From Dicaeum eximium (taxonomy: Eukaryota > Chordata > Aves > Passeriformes > Dicaeidae), in contig VWZP01008110.1 in NCBI GenBank assembly GCA_013396995.1, positions 445,001 through 509,000 of the forward strand: a stretch of DNA of 64,000 nucleotides, written 5' to 3'. The notes under the pieces are model-generated. The model saw only the letters and a list, made by a program, of their open reading frames with translations, did not search any database and was not told where the DNA came from. Every line of letters starts with the position of its first letter. Within the stretch, counting starts at the first letter, position 1. The position numbers and the translations under genes are program-made. Of this stretch, positions 12,731 to 24,533 are shown piece after piece.

Positions 12731-13550
12731 TGAAATGCCTTCCAGAGATGTTTTGATTTGGCTGCGCTCTGATAGTAGCAGCACAGCAGGGAGCATCTCA
12801 AGTGATGAATAACCTAATCTCCTAATCTCAAAATGGGCACTATTCACAGCTAGCCTGGGAGAGGCTGCTGGGAGCCACCACGCTGCACAGACACTGCTCC
12901 TCACACAAAAAAAACCGGCCACAAAATCCTCTGCTTCTTACAAAACTCCTCTCCCCAGTGCAGAATTTTTGGGGGCATGATCGTTCTGCAAGTTCAGGTG
13001 CTGAGATGGAAAAGAAACCTTTGCTCCCCTCTCAAATAAACTTGGGAGACAAAAGGCTATAAAAATAATTGTGTGTGCAGTTGTTCTGTTAGCATTGAAG
13101 GTTGCTTTGTGACATTATACAAAGGAGCTCTTTCTGACTTTACCCAGTTTAATATATACCTGAAATGATCTTTACTATGTATACAGTTTTTTTCCCCTGG
13201 AAAAAAAAAACAAAACAGCAGAACAAGAAACTCCTTATTTTGTCTCATGAGCCCAATGGACCCGAGTGCTTGCTTGTGTGTGATTAAGCAGCCGTGTTTA
13301 CTACTTCTCCTGGTGAACAATAGTCTGGTTTCCTGAGGAGGTCAAGCAGAATTTATTTTATTGTGTACACACTTGGAGCAGGCAAGGTGCCTGTCACTCC
13401 TCAGCCTGGTTTGGGCTCTTTTTCCCTGCTCCACATCCACTGCTTTACTCCCATTTCCTCACCTTGGCATCTCTGCAACTGAACCAAAACAAAAAAGCCC
13501 AGGAATTCGAGCCACGGCAACAGAGCAAACAATCCTGGGCACATAGGCTA
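12731..13550. other. non-coding DNA with one weak splice-pair candidate
   Basis: No coding region was recognised. On the minus strand a strong acceptor (CTTTTTTGTTTTGGTTCAG) lies only 16 nt upstream of a good donor (CCAAG|GTGAGG), bracketing 13463-13478. A 16-nt exon is possible in principle, but such pairs also arise by chance. Confidence 0.45.
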
Positions 13551-13990
13551 TGCAAATCCACTGAATTTTTTTGCACTTAATTACTTGATTGCAGTGGGCT
13601 CACTTTCTGATTAATGCAATTTGGCAAAAGGTAATATTACACCAGTGTATTAGAATTTTTAGTAATTATTCAATGTTAATATAACAGTATAGTTCTTGAG
13701 GAAAAATGAGAATGAAACCATAGCTCTGTTTTGTCTTCAATTCACAGCCCTGCTCAAATAGAGAGAGGAGGAGAGACGCACAAATACTTGTGTAAATAAA
13801 CGTGGCTTATCTTTGGGAGAAATCTTACTAAAAATTCCTGATTGGTCTTCTCCTGATTTCCTGTCCGTAATGCCATACTTTAAAAATTATTGGCATTACA
13901 AGGGTGCAGAAATGATTTTACACTCTTTTTTTATGCTGCAGTTTATTTGATTTACGAAGTGATTTGTTCTAACTAGTACCTTTGCAGTTT
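13551..13990. other. candidate conserved non-coding block
   Basis: AT-rich unique sequence with clustered homeodomain-like sites, for example CTTAATTACTTGATTG near 13576 and CTGATTAATGCAATTTGG near 13606, and repeated TAATATTA. It is the first of a chain of similar blocks reaching 16.3 kb. Inferred, not tested. Confidence 0.3.
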
Positions 13991-14198
13991 AATCATAATG
14001 CCACATTGTGTGTGCTGTTTTCCAAGACCTGTGCTGTTCCTAATGCCTTTGGCAGCCCAGCTCCTGAGTTTTCTGTCTCTTAGAAAGCAGGGAAGTGTGA
14101 GGCTACTTAGATTTCCTTTGCTTAAGCAATTTGATTTCCTCCGCGTTGTGCTCCGTGTGAGCATTGTGGTAATGCAGAGCGGGACGTGGGGCTCTTAC

Positions 14199-14239
14199 CT
14201 CGCCTGCTATTCCACACCCTTTACTCCAGGCTGTAGCCA
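14199..14239 (-). other. possible short exon (splice-site pair), minus strand
   Basis: On the minus strand a near-consensus branch point (TGCTAAC) lies in a fairly pyrimidine-rich stretch and is followed by CTCTGATTAG. Then come 41 nt ending in AGGCGAG and a good donor, GTAAGAG. The spacing suits a real 3' splice site. No reading frame matches a known protein, so if it is real it may be a non-coding RNA exon or a small alternative exon. Chance occurrence is not excluded. Confidence 0.2.
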
Positions 14240-14269
14240 CTAATCAGAGTTAGCAGCCAGGGAAGGAGC

Positions 14270-15260
14270 GGGGCTCCGTTTAATGAAACTTTCAGATGAG
14301 GGATGTTGGGTTTATTTCAGTCTTTAGTACCCGAGAATGTACAATTGCTCTGAAGATAAATAAAAGATTCAGCTGGATGCCACTGGAGAGCAGAGCAGCA
14401 TGTCTTTGGCATTGCTGGAGTCTTATCTGATTTGGATTTGTATACCTCATGGGGAACGGCAAAATATTGGAACAGACGGCTTGATATTTCCGAAGAATAT
14501 AGTGGGCTTTATTAGCGCCAGTTTCACTCCCTGACTGACGGCTTTTTCAAATTTTTTATCTTATTAATCTGTGCTACTGTATGTAAATGTTATTCCTCTC
14601 TGCATAAGGGAGGCAACCAGCGATTTGTAATAAATGCTTATGAGTGCCTGAGGCTGCACTTAAACTTTAAAACATCTATTATTAAGTTGCAAAAAAACAC
14701 TGTAATGGCCAATAGTGACCTCATAGGAATTTTAAACTGTGGTCTGCTCTTCTGCATTAAAAACAAAAAAATTGCCTGAAGTTAGAATTATGAGCAATGC
14801 TATTTTAACAGCTGCATTTTGATTATTAAAGTGTGTTTTACAACTGAATTACAATGCTTTTATGGACTCTAGGTATAAGATTTAAAAAGGTCATTAAACA
14901 TAGTCGGTTTTGTCACAGTAGGTGTCATTGTATACAATGGACACTATACAATCTATTTTATGTCGTAGTACTTAGGATTTAAAATAACACGGGGAAGCAT
15001 TTTAGTTTGCTTAAGTATGTAGATTACTGTAGAGCTTTTCAGGTATTTTGACAGTTTGCAGTCCAAAATGACTACTTTCATTATTATTTTATTAATTTGA
15101 CAAGAAGCCCTACAGATTTTCTGTGTATGAACGTTCCATTTGTCTCAGAAATAATTAAAAATGCCAGCCTACAGCAACAAGACAACAGAAACACTTCTGG
15201 TAAATCAATGCTGAGAAATGCATCGTTTGTACGGGAGCCAAGTGTTTAGTCCTGAGCCAT
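14270..15260. other. candidate conserved non-coding cluster (strongest in window)
   Basis: Nearly 1 kb of repeat-free sequence combining AT-rich homeodomain-like motifs with isolated preserved CpGs (near 14330, 14456, 14478, 14491, 14515, 14540 and 14621). CpGs retained outside an island suggest purifying selection in vertebrates. It contains the SOX-type palindrome at 14936. No coding frame of note crosses it. I regard it as the best candidate long-range enhancer of the window, subject to an alignment test. Confidence 0.4.
14936..14949. promoter_or_regulatory. palindromic SOX-type site pair
   Basis: The 14-bp perfect palindrome CATTGTATACAATG carries two ACAAT/ATTGT SOX-type cores in inverted orientation. 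A third ACAAT follows at 14957 (CTATACAATC). Inverted SOX pairs are known targets of dimeric SOXE/SOXD factors. Binding here is inferred. Confidence 0.35.
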
Positions 15261-15640
15261 TTTTACATTTTCTCAGCCTGATAGGACGTGGGCTCGTTGA
15301 CAGCCAGTATTGACCTGCAGCATGGGCTGGGCAAACCCAGCACATATAAATTGATTTATCCAGGATGTCGTGTGCTGGGTGCTGGATGCAATGTTTACAT
15401 CTTGCACAGCACAGATGCAGCAGGCAGGAGGAAACCCCTCTGCAAAGGCAAACTTAAATTCTGCTGCCCTTCTCCTGCTCTGTCAGACTTGGAAATACTT
15501 AAATCTTTAATTTGCCTTTCATTAATTTGTCATGGCATTATCCTGGTGAAGAACCCAAGTACAAACAACCCGGGTTTGGGGTGGCTGCATGTTAATGAGT
15601 GCAAAGGGAACCATGCTAAGTGAAGAAAGCTCCAAATATT
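15261..15640. other. non-coding DNA, nothing recognised
   Basis: Mixed-composition stretch with a chance open frame of 111 codons (15288-15623, plus). It has no recognisable protein similarity or splice context. Confidence 0.5.
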
Positions 15641-16290
15641 TGACAAAATGTCACAAAGGATTGTATTTGCATGTAGTAGCATGGGTAGGACATAATGATT
15701 AGTGTGTAGTGCCGTGCTGGCAGTACCTACTCCAGCTTATCCTGATAACATGTCGGCTGCACAGCTTTGAATATTGTATATGTTCTTTGAACATATCTAG
15801 GACTAGCAGAGCTGTCACTCCACTGAAAAATGTGCCTGCACGAATGACAATACTGCGTTAATTTTTTTTTTTTTAAAGAAGACGACTTCTAAATAATTAT
15901 TATCATGCTAATAACATTTGTATTCTTTTGTGTATAATTAAGATCTGCCTGTCTAAGCATGAAATAGGGTTGAAATCTTGAATAAGTATGCTATCCTTAA
16001 CCTATTTAGTAAATCAATTTTAATTTAGTATTCTTTAGGTTAAGTCATAACAATAGAATTGCTGTATACAGAAAAATCCACAATTTATGGCTGTAAACCT
16101 TCTTGGAAATGTTTAATAATAAGCAAAGCTTCTGTGAAATTAAAAAATCTACCCCTCTAAATGTAAGTGCTGAATTAAAAAAAAAATGATTCAGTGGTTA
16201 CTAAAGTCATGTGTTTTTTTTAATTACCATTAACTCTTTCTTACTTAACATGAAATTGTACATGTGATTTTATCTACAAGTCCCTGTAGG
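15641..16290. other. candidate conserved non-coding block
   Basis: AT-rich, repeat-poor sequence with an OCT-like ATTTGCAT at 15666, several TAATTAAG/TAATTTAG cores and TTAAC/GTTAA steps around 15950-16040. It continues the chain of similar blocks begun at 13.55 kb. Confidence 0.3.
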
Positions 16291-18030
16291 ACTGCAGTGC
16301 TTTTTCCAAAGACTTGTCTTTGAGCCCTACCCATTTTTTTGAAACATAAGGAACACAATTACGGGAGTAAGATTGAATTTCTAGTCTGCAGTTATATTAT
16401 CATATTTGTATTTCTTATTTAAATAGAGAGCAAAGCAGTTGGAAGGTTTTTTGTGAGGGGAAAAAGGGTGTTTTCAAAGATTTTCAGTCCTGAGAGAAGT
16501 CACAAATGCCTAACGAGGGACCAGATCCTGCTTGGAAAGGGGAAAATGGGAGAGGCAGGAGAGAAAAATACCCTTAGCTGCTACATGGAACTGTTTGATG
16601 TCTTTGTTATTCTAAGTTTGCATCCCAGGGCTGTGCAGATTCCTGAAATCCTGCTTCCCAGCATTACTGTGGGATCTGTATGGGCTGTGCTGCATGTGAG
16701 ATCTTCCCTGGCTCAGGGAGAGGTAACGGAGATTTTTGCAGGTCTGTGTGTGATGTTTCCAGACCTGATTTGTTCAGATCATAGACCTGGTCCTCCAGCA
16801 GACTTTGAAATGCAGTGACAGAAAATGGCCTCTGTGTTCCCAACTTTCCAGTGCCACGTACAGAATCCATGGACCTGAGCACTAGATTAGATTCTGGAGC
16901 TTTTTCCAAGTACTGGAGTTTTATTGGATATTATTTATGGGGGTTTTTCCTGCTTCAGTTGGCCTTTAAGATGTTTCTTTCCTCTGGCATCTCTGTGTAA
17001 CAGTTACATGAAAACAACCCAGCTCTTATTAAAGACTCATTGACTGATGCTCACCCATTTTAAATTGGGAGCTGCAGTGATTTACAGTGGTTGGAGATTG
17101 GGTTCATAATGCCTTGAGAAAACATGGGAGGAGCACAGATTGTAAGTGTGGTTTTATTAGGGGGAATATTCATTGGGGACAGTCTGTCATTGCCGCTTTC
17201 TCATTGCTGCCATCACCAGTCATTTCTGTGGTGCTAAAATCTACTTTACAATATTTGGGAGTCTTGGATAGATGACCAGTTAAGCAGAAACACTGCAAGT
17301 GAGGAATGGAATTTGAACACCTCACTTCTTTATGCTCCTTTATGAACCTTAGACACAGCTATTATCTCATAATGGCACATTTTCTTTTAAAAGGCCCCTA
17401 ACAAATGTACAAAATGGGTATTTTCTAACCTGGATAGTTTGCCCACCATTTGCCTTGGTGTTTTTGTCAAAGGACATCTTAGAAAAAGGGTGTGTTAATG
17501 TGGGCATAGGATGGCTTTGCTGGTTATGTCAAATGGCCTGTCTGCCTCATTTGATCCCAGCCAGGGTGTTACAATCTGAAGGAATTACAGGTGGAATGCT
17601 GTATGCTTGTAACTCACTGAAAATTAGATACAGAATGTGCTTCCAAACACAGGTGCCATTTCTGAACACAAGAAAAATGGGAAATTGGGGCAAATTTTCC
17701 TTTAAGGTGAAGCAGTGAATTCTTCATATGCCAAAGAGAACATGGGACATAACTTGTGTTCCCAGTGGGAAGAAATTGTAGGAGAACATGGCTGTGAATG
17801 AGGGAGAAAGGGAGAATGACACCTGGGGGAGGGGCATCTGGGGGAAACATTACAATCTATAATTCAGCAAACAATTCCTCTGTGTGACTTTCAAAGGTTA
17901 GGTCACTTCAGCAAAGATTAATTCAGCCCATGGCTCTGGAAGGCGCAAGAGGCTCTGGCCCCAGTAATTTTTTATTTTCTTCTCTCTATATTTTATGAAG
18001 TGAATCATTGTCCCTAAAGTTTGGCAACCC
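16291..18030. other. unique non-coding DNA, no gene recognised
   Basis: Includes a 121-codon plus-strand open frame (16453-16818) with no recognisable similarity, judged to be chance. No repeats or motif clusters were noted. Confidence 0.55.
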
Positions 18031-18054
18031 TGTTGTTGTTGTTGTTGTTGTTGT
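18031..18054. repeat. (TGT)8 microsatellite
   Basis: Eight uninterrupted TGT units, followed by TTGTTA. It is a simple trinucleotide repeat that could be length-polymorphic. On the minus strand it reads as CAA/ACA. Confidence 0.95.
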
Positions 18055-19216
18055 TTGTTACCTGTTGGTAAAAAAATCGGAGCCATTTTTACATGTGATC
18101 AGAGACAAACCCACCAGGAGTGTATCCTAATAAGAGAAAAATTTGTAGGTCCCCATGCAATTTGCTTTATTAATCTGTTCATATAATACCAGAAAACTTT
18201 CAGGATGGTGCCCAGACTTCAAGAGTGTTTGTGGTGCCCTGCCTTTAAAATCCCTGCCTTTGCCCTCTGTAACATACTGCTGTTTATTTTGATTTCTTCA
18301 ACATTTAATATCAGGCTCACATTTTCTGAACACCTTTGTGTAACAATAAAAGAAGCAAGTATGCAACAAGCAAGCACCAACGAATGAGTAATACTGTTTC
18401 AAAGCAATCATAGCAATAATAACCCAGGCTCCTTGGCCTTCATTTGCCCACTTCTTGAATTGCTTAATTAAAATACATAGTCCTGGGCAGACCCTCAGGA
18501 GGTTAATAAAATGGGTCTATGAATCAGAAAGGATAAAATTCCAAAACTGAGGATTGTCTGTATGGAATACAAAGCTAAACCAATTCCTGTTGTTTCTGTG
18601 AAAGGGATTCCAAGTGTAGCAGTTTTGCTATCTTTGTTGATGTGACAATAAGAAGAAAGGAGATTTCCAAAGCAGCCAGGTCTTAAGCCACTTAGGATCT
18701 AATCATGTCCCCTGATTTGCAGAGAAAAATATCTGGTGGGATCATCTTAGAAGCATTATCCAGCTGGACTGGTAGTGAAGAATTCTGATGTTTAAAAATA
18801 ATAATGAGAAGTTTTAAATTTTGAGCCTTTTCTCTTTTTATAGAAAAATAATTTCAATGAGTCCCTGTGTTTGCTTTTGGGGAAAAAAACCCCACAACAA
18901 TCTGGAAAGTTTACCTCATTTCAAACCTCATTCATTTACCTCATTTCAAACAAAAAGATGAATACTTTTTAGATAGATTAACTTTCCTTGTGGGTGATTA
19001 TTCTCAGGTGCAGGTGGTGAATATGTTTGGCCCCAGGAGTGAGGCAAACTCTGGGAAGCAGCTGATGATGCTGTGATGGTGCAAACAGCCCAAATGCAGT
19101 TCGGCGTCAGCTGCCTCAAACTGCCCCGGTGTCATCAAAGTCAGTGGAGCTACACTGATTTATACCCAAGGCACTGCACATCCCAAACAGACATCCTGAC
19201 TGCTTGTCCAGTTAGT
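18055..19216. other. non-coding DNA with a short direct repeat
   Basis: No gene was recognised. A 17-bp sequence, TTTACCTCATTTCAAAC, occurs at 18910 and again at 18935 (25 bp offset), a small local duplication. Confidence 0.6.
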
Positions 19217-19238
19217 ATTTATTTATTTATTTATTTAT
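19217..19238. repeat. (ATTT)n microsatellite
   Basis: About five and a half uninterrupted ATTT units. It is a common tetranucleotide repeat with no functional inference. Confidence 0.95.
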
Positions 19239-22200
19239 GGACACTTGCAGCCACTTTGCCATTGCTGTCCTCTAAAGCTGACCTACCATGCAGGGAAATT
19301 TGAGGCCACTTTCCCAATTTGAGATTTGGTAAATATAGCACTGATTTTTAAACGGTTTGGAAATATTTAATTAAAAATAACTTTTAGAAAAAAGCACAAT
19401 ATCATGCATCTTGGAAAGAATCCATGGAATCTAGAAGGTAATTCTTCTTTACTAGTGAAGTAGTTTCAGGTTGGTGTGTGGTGAGTTTTTCATTGCTCTG
19501 TCCTGAGCAATTATTTGTTCTCTGGAAATCTTAGCTTCCATAAGGAGAGGTCAATTTCCTGTTTAACCAAACAGTTGTGTATTTTTGTGCATTATACAAA
19601 GTATTTTAACTAAAGGAGCTGATACTGATCTCCCAGCTTTGGCAGGGCAGAACTGTGGCCTTGCTTTTCGTGGTGATCTAAAGGCACATCCAAGTTCCCT
19701 TCTTATCGAGCTGGCTGGCAGCTCAAGGCAGCTGGGACAGAGACACCAGCAGTGACTGTATCAGTGGCAGTCAGGATTACCCAGAGAAGTCAGAAACACA
19801 ATGGCATCCCTTGTCCCCTGACACCTGAGCTTTACCCACCTTCTCAATCAAACAGGGGCTGAGTGGCATCCTCCAGCCGAGATGTTGAATAGCTGACTAA
19901 TCAGAAGTGAAAAGGCAGGACTAGGCTGGGAAGGCTGATGAGCATCTGATGAGCATGAGGCTTCTGGCCTCAGACTTCCCAGCAGCTGCCTCCTGCAGAA
20001 ACACCAATGCTGAAGTGCCTGATGGACCTTGCCACAGGCAGACTCAGGCGCAGACCAGGGCCAGTCCTTGTATGTTCTGAGAATGGAAATGAATCAGGAG
20101 TAGCAGAGGCTTCTTACAGCCCTTGGGAGGCAAGGAGGAGGTTCAGTATAAAAGGGAAGGACAAAATGGCACATTGCAAAAGAAACACTGGGTACCAGAA
20201 GCTGGAAGATGAGGGCATTGAGCTTTGGTTACCTTATTGGGAAACCCGTCCTTGAAATTTTCCACCAAAAGGCCTTGATCGGGATATAATTTACACCTGT
20301 ACTTACAATTTTTTATCCTGTGAAACAAAGGCACAGATAAGAGGAAGAACATTTTTTGTTGCTCAGCAATCAAGATTACTTAACAGAAGAATGATCCGAT
20401 GAGCTTTGCCTTTGTGGGAAGCCACCAGTTATGTCAGGACCTCAAAAAGAACCCCAGTGAGGGTTGAGTCTGCTTAATTTTAAGTATCAAGTTCAGATAC
20501 CTAAATAGTAATATAGGCGTATTCATTAGTAAATATTTAGTGGACAGAGAGAGAGGCTCCTCCAGAGGACAGTTCAGATTTACCTATATTAAACATTCAC
20601 TCAGAATTGCCAAGGGGAAGTAAGATGTCTACATCTGGAAATCACTGTCCCAGTGATGGACAAGACTCAAAACTGTAGGTGGGATGGACAGCCAAATAGA
20701 AAGGGATGCAAAGGGTGCTTTTATCCTTGAATATGAATCTGAATTTTTAAGCTACTTATTTAACTGAAGGGAGCAGGTCTGGAGTACAGAGAGTCACCGT
20801 ATTGATTTCCACAGCCCTGCATTCAGTCCTTTCATTTACAGGAACCTTGGCTTCTGGAACATTTAGGCATTTGGCTACCTCTGTCCTATTGCAAATTGCC
20901 ATCTGGGAATGGCATCTGTCCTTCCATACAATAAGTCTTAACATGACCCAGGAATTGCTGAGAGAGCAGCAGCTGACTCTGGTCCAAGCTGCTGGTGACT
21001 TAAGTGGAGGCAGAATTGTCTCAGTGCCCACAAACCCCCCTGGCACTACTGAATTTACCAGGAAACCTGGAGTCAAAGCTGGAGTCAAAGCTGGAGTACT
21101 CCTGGCTCCATAGCAGAGGGGTCAGCATTGCTCCCAGCAGCACAGCCTGAGCACAGGCACTGTGTGAGGCGTTGGGAGGGCTCTGCTCCTATCTTTCCAA
21201 TCCTTCTGGGACAATTTTCCCTCCATTTGCTATCACAGTGCTGATCTCCTCAGCAGTGGGGTGAGTTCCCAGCATGTGCCTTCTCCAGTGCCGGGATGTG
21301 GAATGAGCACAATGAAGCAGCTGATCCGCGGATCCCGCACCGCCTGTCACTTCCTTGAAACCACTGGCAAGGAAACATACACTGGAGACATTTCCTTGTT
21401 GCTGGTGAGCATGGTCTCATCTGGTGCTGCTCTCCAGCTGGATCTTCAACATGTCAAACTAGTCAAATACAGTTCTTTAAATGAGAGGAAAATGTTTCAT
21501 GCCCAGAAATGAATGCAAACAGTAAATCCATGTCCCTGTGCTCCTCTCTCCCCAATTCCTAACTGCTGAATGTATTCATGAAGCTCTGAGCACATCTTTG
21601 TCTACTGAATGTGTGCTGCTGTTGAAACATAGCTGTTGTACAGTATTTTAACCTCCACACAGAGGTGCAAAGTGCAGTACTTGAAATGGGTTTGGAATAA
21701 AGAAAAGGTTGGGGAAAAGCTGCCAAGAGTAACAACCCTCCCAGAGAAAGCCGTTTGTTTTACAAAGTGCTGTGGAGGTATGAGGCTGAAGTGTGTGTCC
21801 TCTTCCCTCCATCTTCATGGGGGAGTGGATTCTGGGGAAGTGAAAAATTCCTTTTTTCACTTCTTTTGGGATTCATGTTTGGACAAGGTGTTTGTAAGAA
21901 TAGGTGCTGTGAATGTTTAAATTAAAATTTAAACAACTTCTGTTCCCTTGATAGTGCCTTGAGGGGCTCATCCCATGTATTTCTCCCAATAAGCCCAAAA
22001 GGGCTTCTAGAAAAGCTGGCACTTCACTCTGGGGATGCATCTGTCAGTGTGTGCAGCTGATCACAATGTGCAGCTTGGGTAGAATTAATCCCAGAGTGGC
22101 AAGGTGAGGTCAGAGCCACAAGCAAGCCATCCAGATCAGCCATTAAGAGGAGTCATCCTACAAGGGCAAAAATTGGGGAATAAAACTGAAGGTTTCATTG

Positions 22201-24489
22201 AAATCCAAATTGTAAGGGATTAATAAAAGCACAAAGGAGTAACAAAAGGAAAAAGCAGAAGAGAAGCAGCTAATGCTTGACACACTCTTCCTTACTGTCT
22301 TCCTCACCCTTGCTGGAGGAGAACCCTGTTCTCTCTTACCCTACAAATGGCACTGCTCAGTCTCCTTTCTGGAAAAGTGTGTCCATTTGTAAGGAGACTG
22401 ATTGTAACAGCACAATGGGACAGTGCTTGCAGTTGCCAAGATGGACAAAGAGAACCTGGAGGGTTTCACACCAGCTGTTTCCACCACAGCAAGACTGACA
22501 AATTCTGTTCCCCAGTCACATTATTAGGGGTAATGATGAAGTGACTAGATGTCCTCCTTCCAAAATTAAAGCTCATTTAGCTAGGAAAAAAGCATTTGGG
22601 AGAACATACAGATCGTTAAGAAGTAAATACAGGGAACACAAATTTTGTGTGCCAGATCTGTAGCTGTGTTCAGTGTGGGAACCTTGTTAAGCCCTAATTT
22701 CTGTATACTTCGGTGAGCCTGTGTTGTGGCTTATCTCTCAAGACAGCTGATCTCCCCTTTTCTCCTCTTACAGCTTTTAACTATATGATATTCTTTAGAT
22801 CTGCAATATCTCATCCTGTGTCTTCACTGGAGACTGAATACAGGATCCTTGAAGTCAAGAGCTTCTCTGCTGTGTTTCAAGTGTGTCCTGGGACACTGTG
22901 TATGACTTTCCAGCACATGCCACTATCCTCATAATAATGGGAGGATAATAGGAGTTATACTTCATGTCTGAATAACTAGGTTAGATATCTGTTTTCTTTG
23001 ATTGTTGCCTGGCATCTCTCTGTCTGTCACATCTGCATTTTCCCTTTGTTGTGGGAGGTGATTTCCCCTTCGATAGGTTTGACTTGTGCATTAACATTTC
23101 TTAGTAGAGAACTGCAGCTTTCAGCACACTTATTCTCTCATTGTCTGCACCTGTTTGTTTCCAGTGTAAAAATTTCAGACAATCTCCCACTCTTCCTGTC
23201 ATCCTCCTTTCAAATCAGAATGCCATGAATGATCTGAAGGGCATGGGGGAAAAAAAAAGCCTTTTGTTACTTAGTAGTTTCTTTTTAAGTCTCTTTCCTT
23301 CTTTTTAACTTTGATATTTGTGTAAAGATATTTTGAGGTTTCATATCCTATTTTTGTTCTTTGAATATGATATTATCTTTTGCCTTTGATAATAATTGTC
23401 ATTCTGATTTTCTTTAATTGTCTCCAGATAAAGTATCTGGAGAAAGGCAAGTGTTGTGGTAGGGAACTTAGTGTTTCCAGCAGTACATTATGGTGAGGAA
23501 GTTAGGAGAGTGGGAAGCTGTAAGATGAATGTTAATCATGTCTTAATTATTTTATAATAAAACTATTCACTGGATTTGCAAAATGTATTTGAGAGGAACA
23601 TTCTTGCTAAAACGACTTGAAACCTAAATAAGTAAGACAAGCAGAAGGCAGGCATCATCCAAGCAAAATATAAAGACTGTATGTCATGCTAAGTGCTTTT
23701 AAAAGAATCCCTGAACTGTTTCCCTCCCCTATGGCCAAGAGAGCATATTGCAAACAATATGCTGTGGTATTGCTTCCCATCTTTGCTTATGTGAAATCAG
23801 ATGAAGGTGGGAGAAGGGAGAAGGAAGTTCTTTTCCTGTTGCCTCGTTGCTGGCTCCGTGCGTCCCACTGCCCCACTCACCCGTGTGAGGGAGAAGCTGT
23901 GGTGTGTCCTGGCCAGTGCCTGGTGCCTGCCCATGGCAGCTCCATCCCAGCATTCCATCTAAACCTAGTAATGGGAGGAAAAGGGAAATCAGTGGAAAAC
24001 CAGCCTTTTCAAGCCAGATCTAACATTTAAACTCCAGAGGAGGTGGGAGTGATGCAACACAGTTCATAGGACGGTGGTTCAGCCCTGTAAGAACAAGTGT
24101 AGGGGGAATTTAGATTTCCTAACCAAGGGATGCAGGGAACTACAGCGTCTCCGTAGGCACTGAAAATCTCTTTGTTGTCTTAAGAAGAAAGTAAAATGCC
24201 AAGCTGCAGTAGTGCTGGCCAGTGATTTTAAATACACTGAACGGCATTGATATCTCCGAGGAATCTCTAAGGTGTATTTGATCTATTACTTTGCATGCGC
24301 TATGAAATAATAAATAACCCAACAGATACCATGCTGCATGACAAATTTGAAAGTATTTTCACTTAATCTCTGCCTTGATGAGACACTAATCTGTCTTTTA
24401 AAACATCTTCAAAGGTGTCCTTACAGACCTATCAGAATTAATGGTGTATTCCATTGCACTCTGGATTGTTGAAAACACAATAGCACATT
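19239..24489. other. unique non-coding DNA, no gene recognised
   Basis: Over 5 kb without a supportable gene. Local features are an 11-bp perfect tandem at 19935-19956, a 12-bp tandem (GAGTCAAAGCTG) near 21069-21092, a small CpG group near 21326-21342, and an inverted repeat at 21915-21934. A stretch near 22855-22960 faintly resembles the end of a MIR SINE but is too weak to call. Open frames stay under 115 codons and match nothing known. Confidence 0.55.
21915..21934. repeat. short inverted repeat (9-bp arms)
   Basis: GTTTAAATT and AATTTAAAC are perfect inverted arms around a 2-bp spacer. It is AT-rich and could extrude as a tiny cruciform or bind a dimeric homeodomain or forkhead factor. 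It may be chance. Confidence 0.7.
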
Positions 24490-24533
24490 ATCATCTCGTG
24501 CTAGAGATACAATCACCTCGTACTAGGGATACT
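24490..24533. repeat. 22-bp tandem duplication, two copies
   Basis: Two adjacent 22-bp units (24490-24511 and 24512-24533) share the core ATC[A]YCTCGTRCTAGRGATAC with three differences. This is a simple local tandem duplication with some divergence. Confidence 0.9.

Noticed and set aside
22855..22960. Possible sense MIR remnant (GTGTATGACTTTCC ... AATGGGAGGATAATAGG)
   Set aside because: Only the tail resembles MIR. Too few ordered matches to call by eye.
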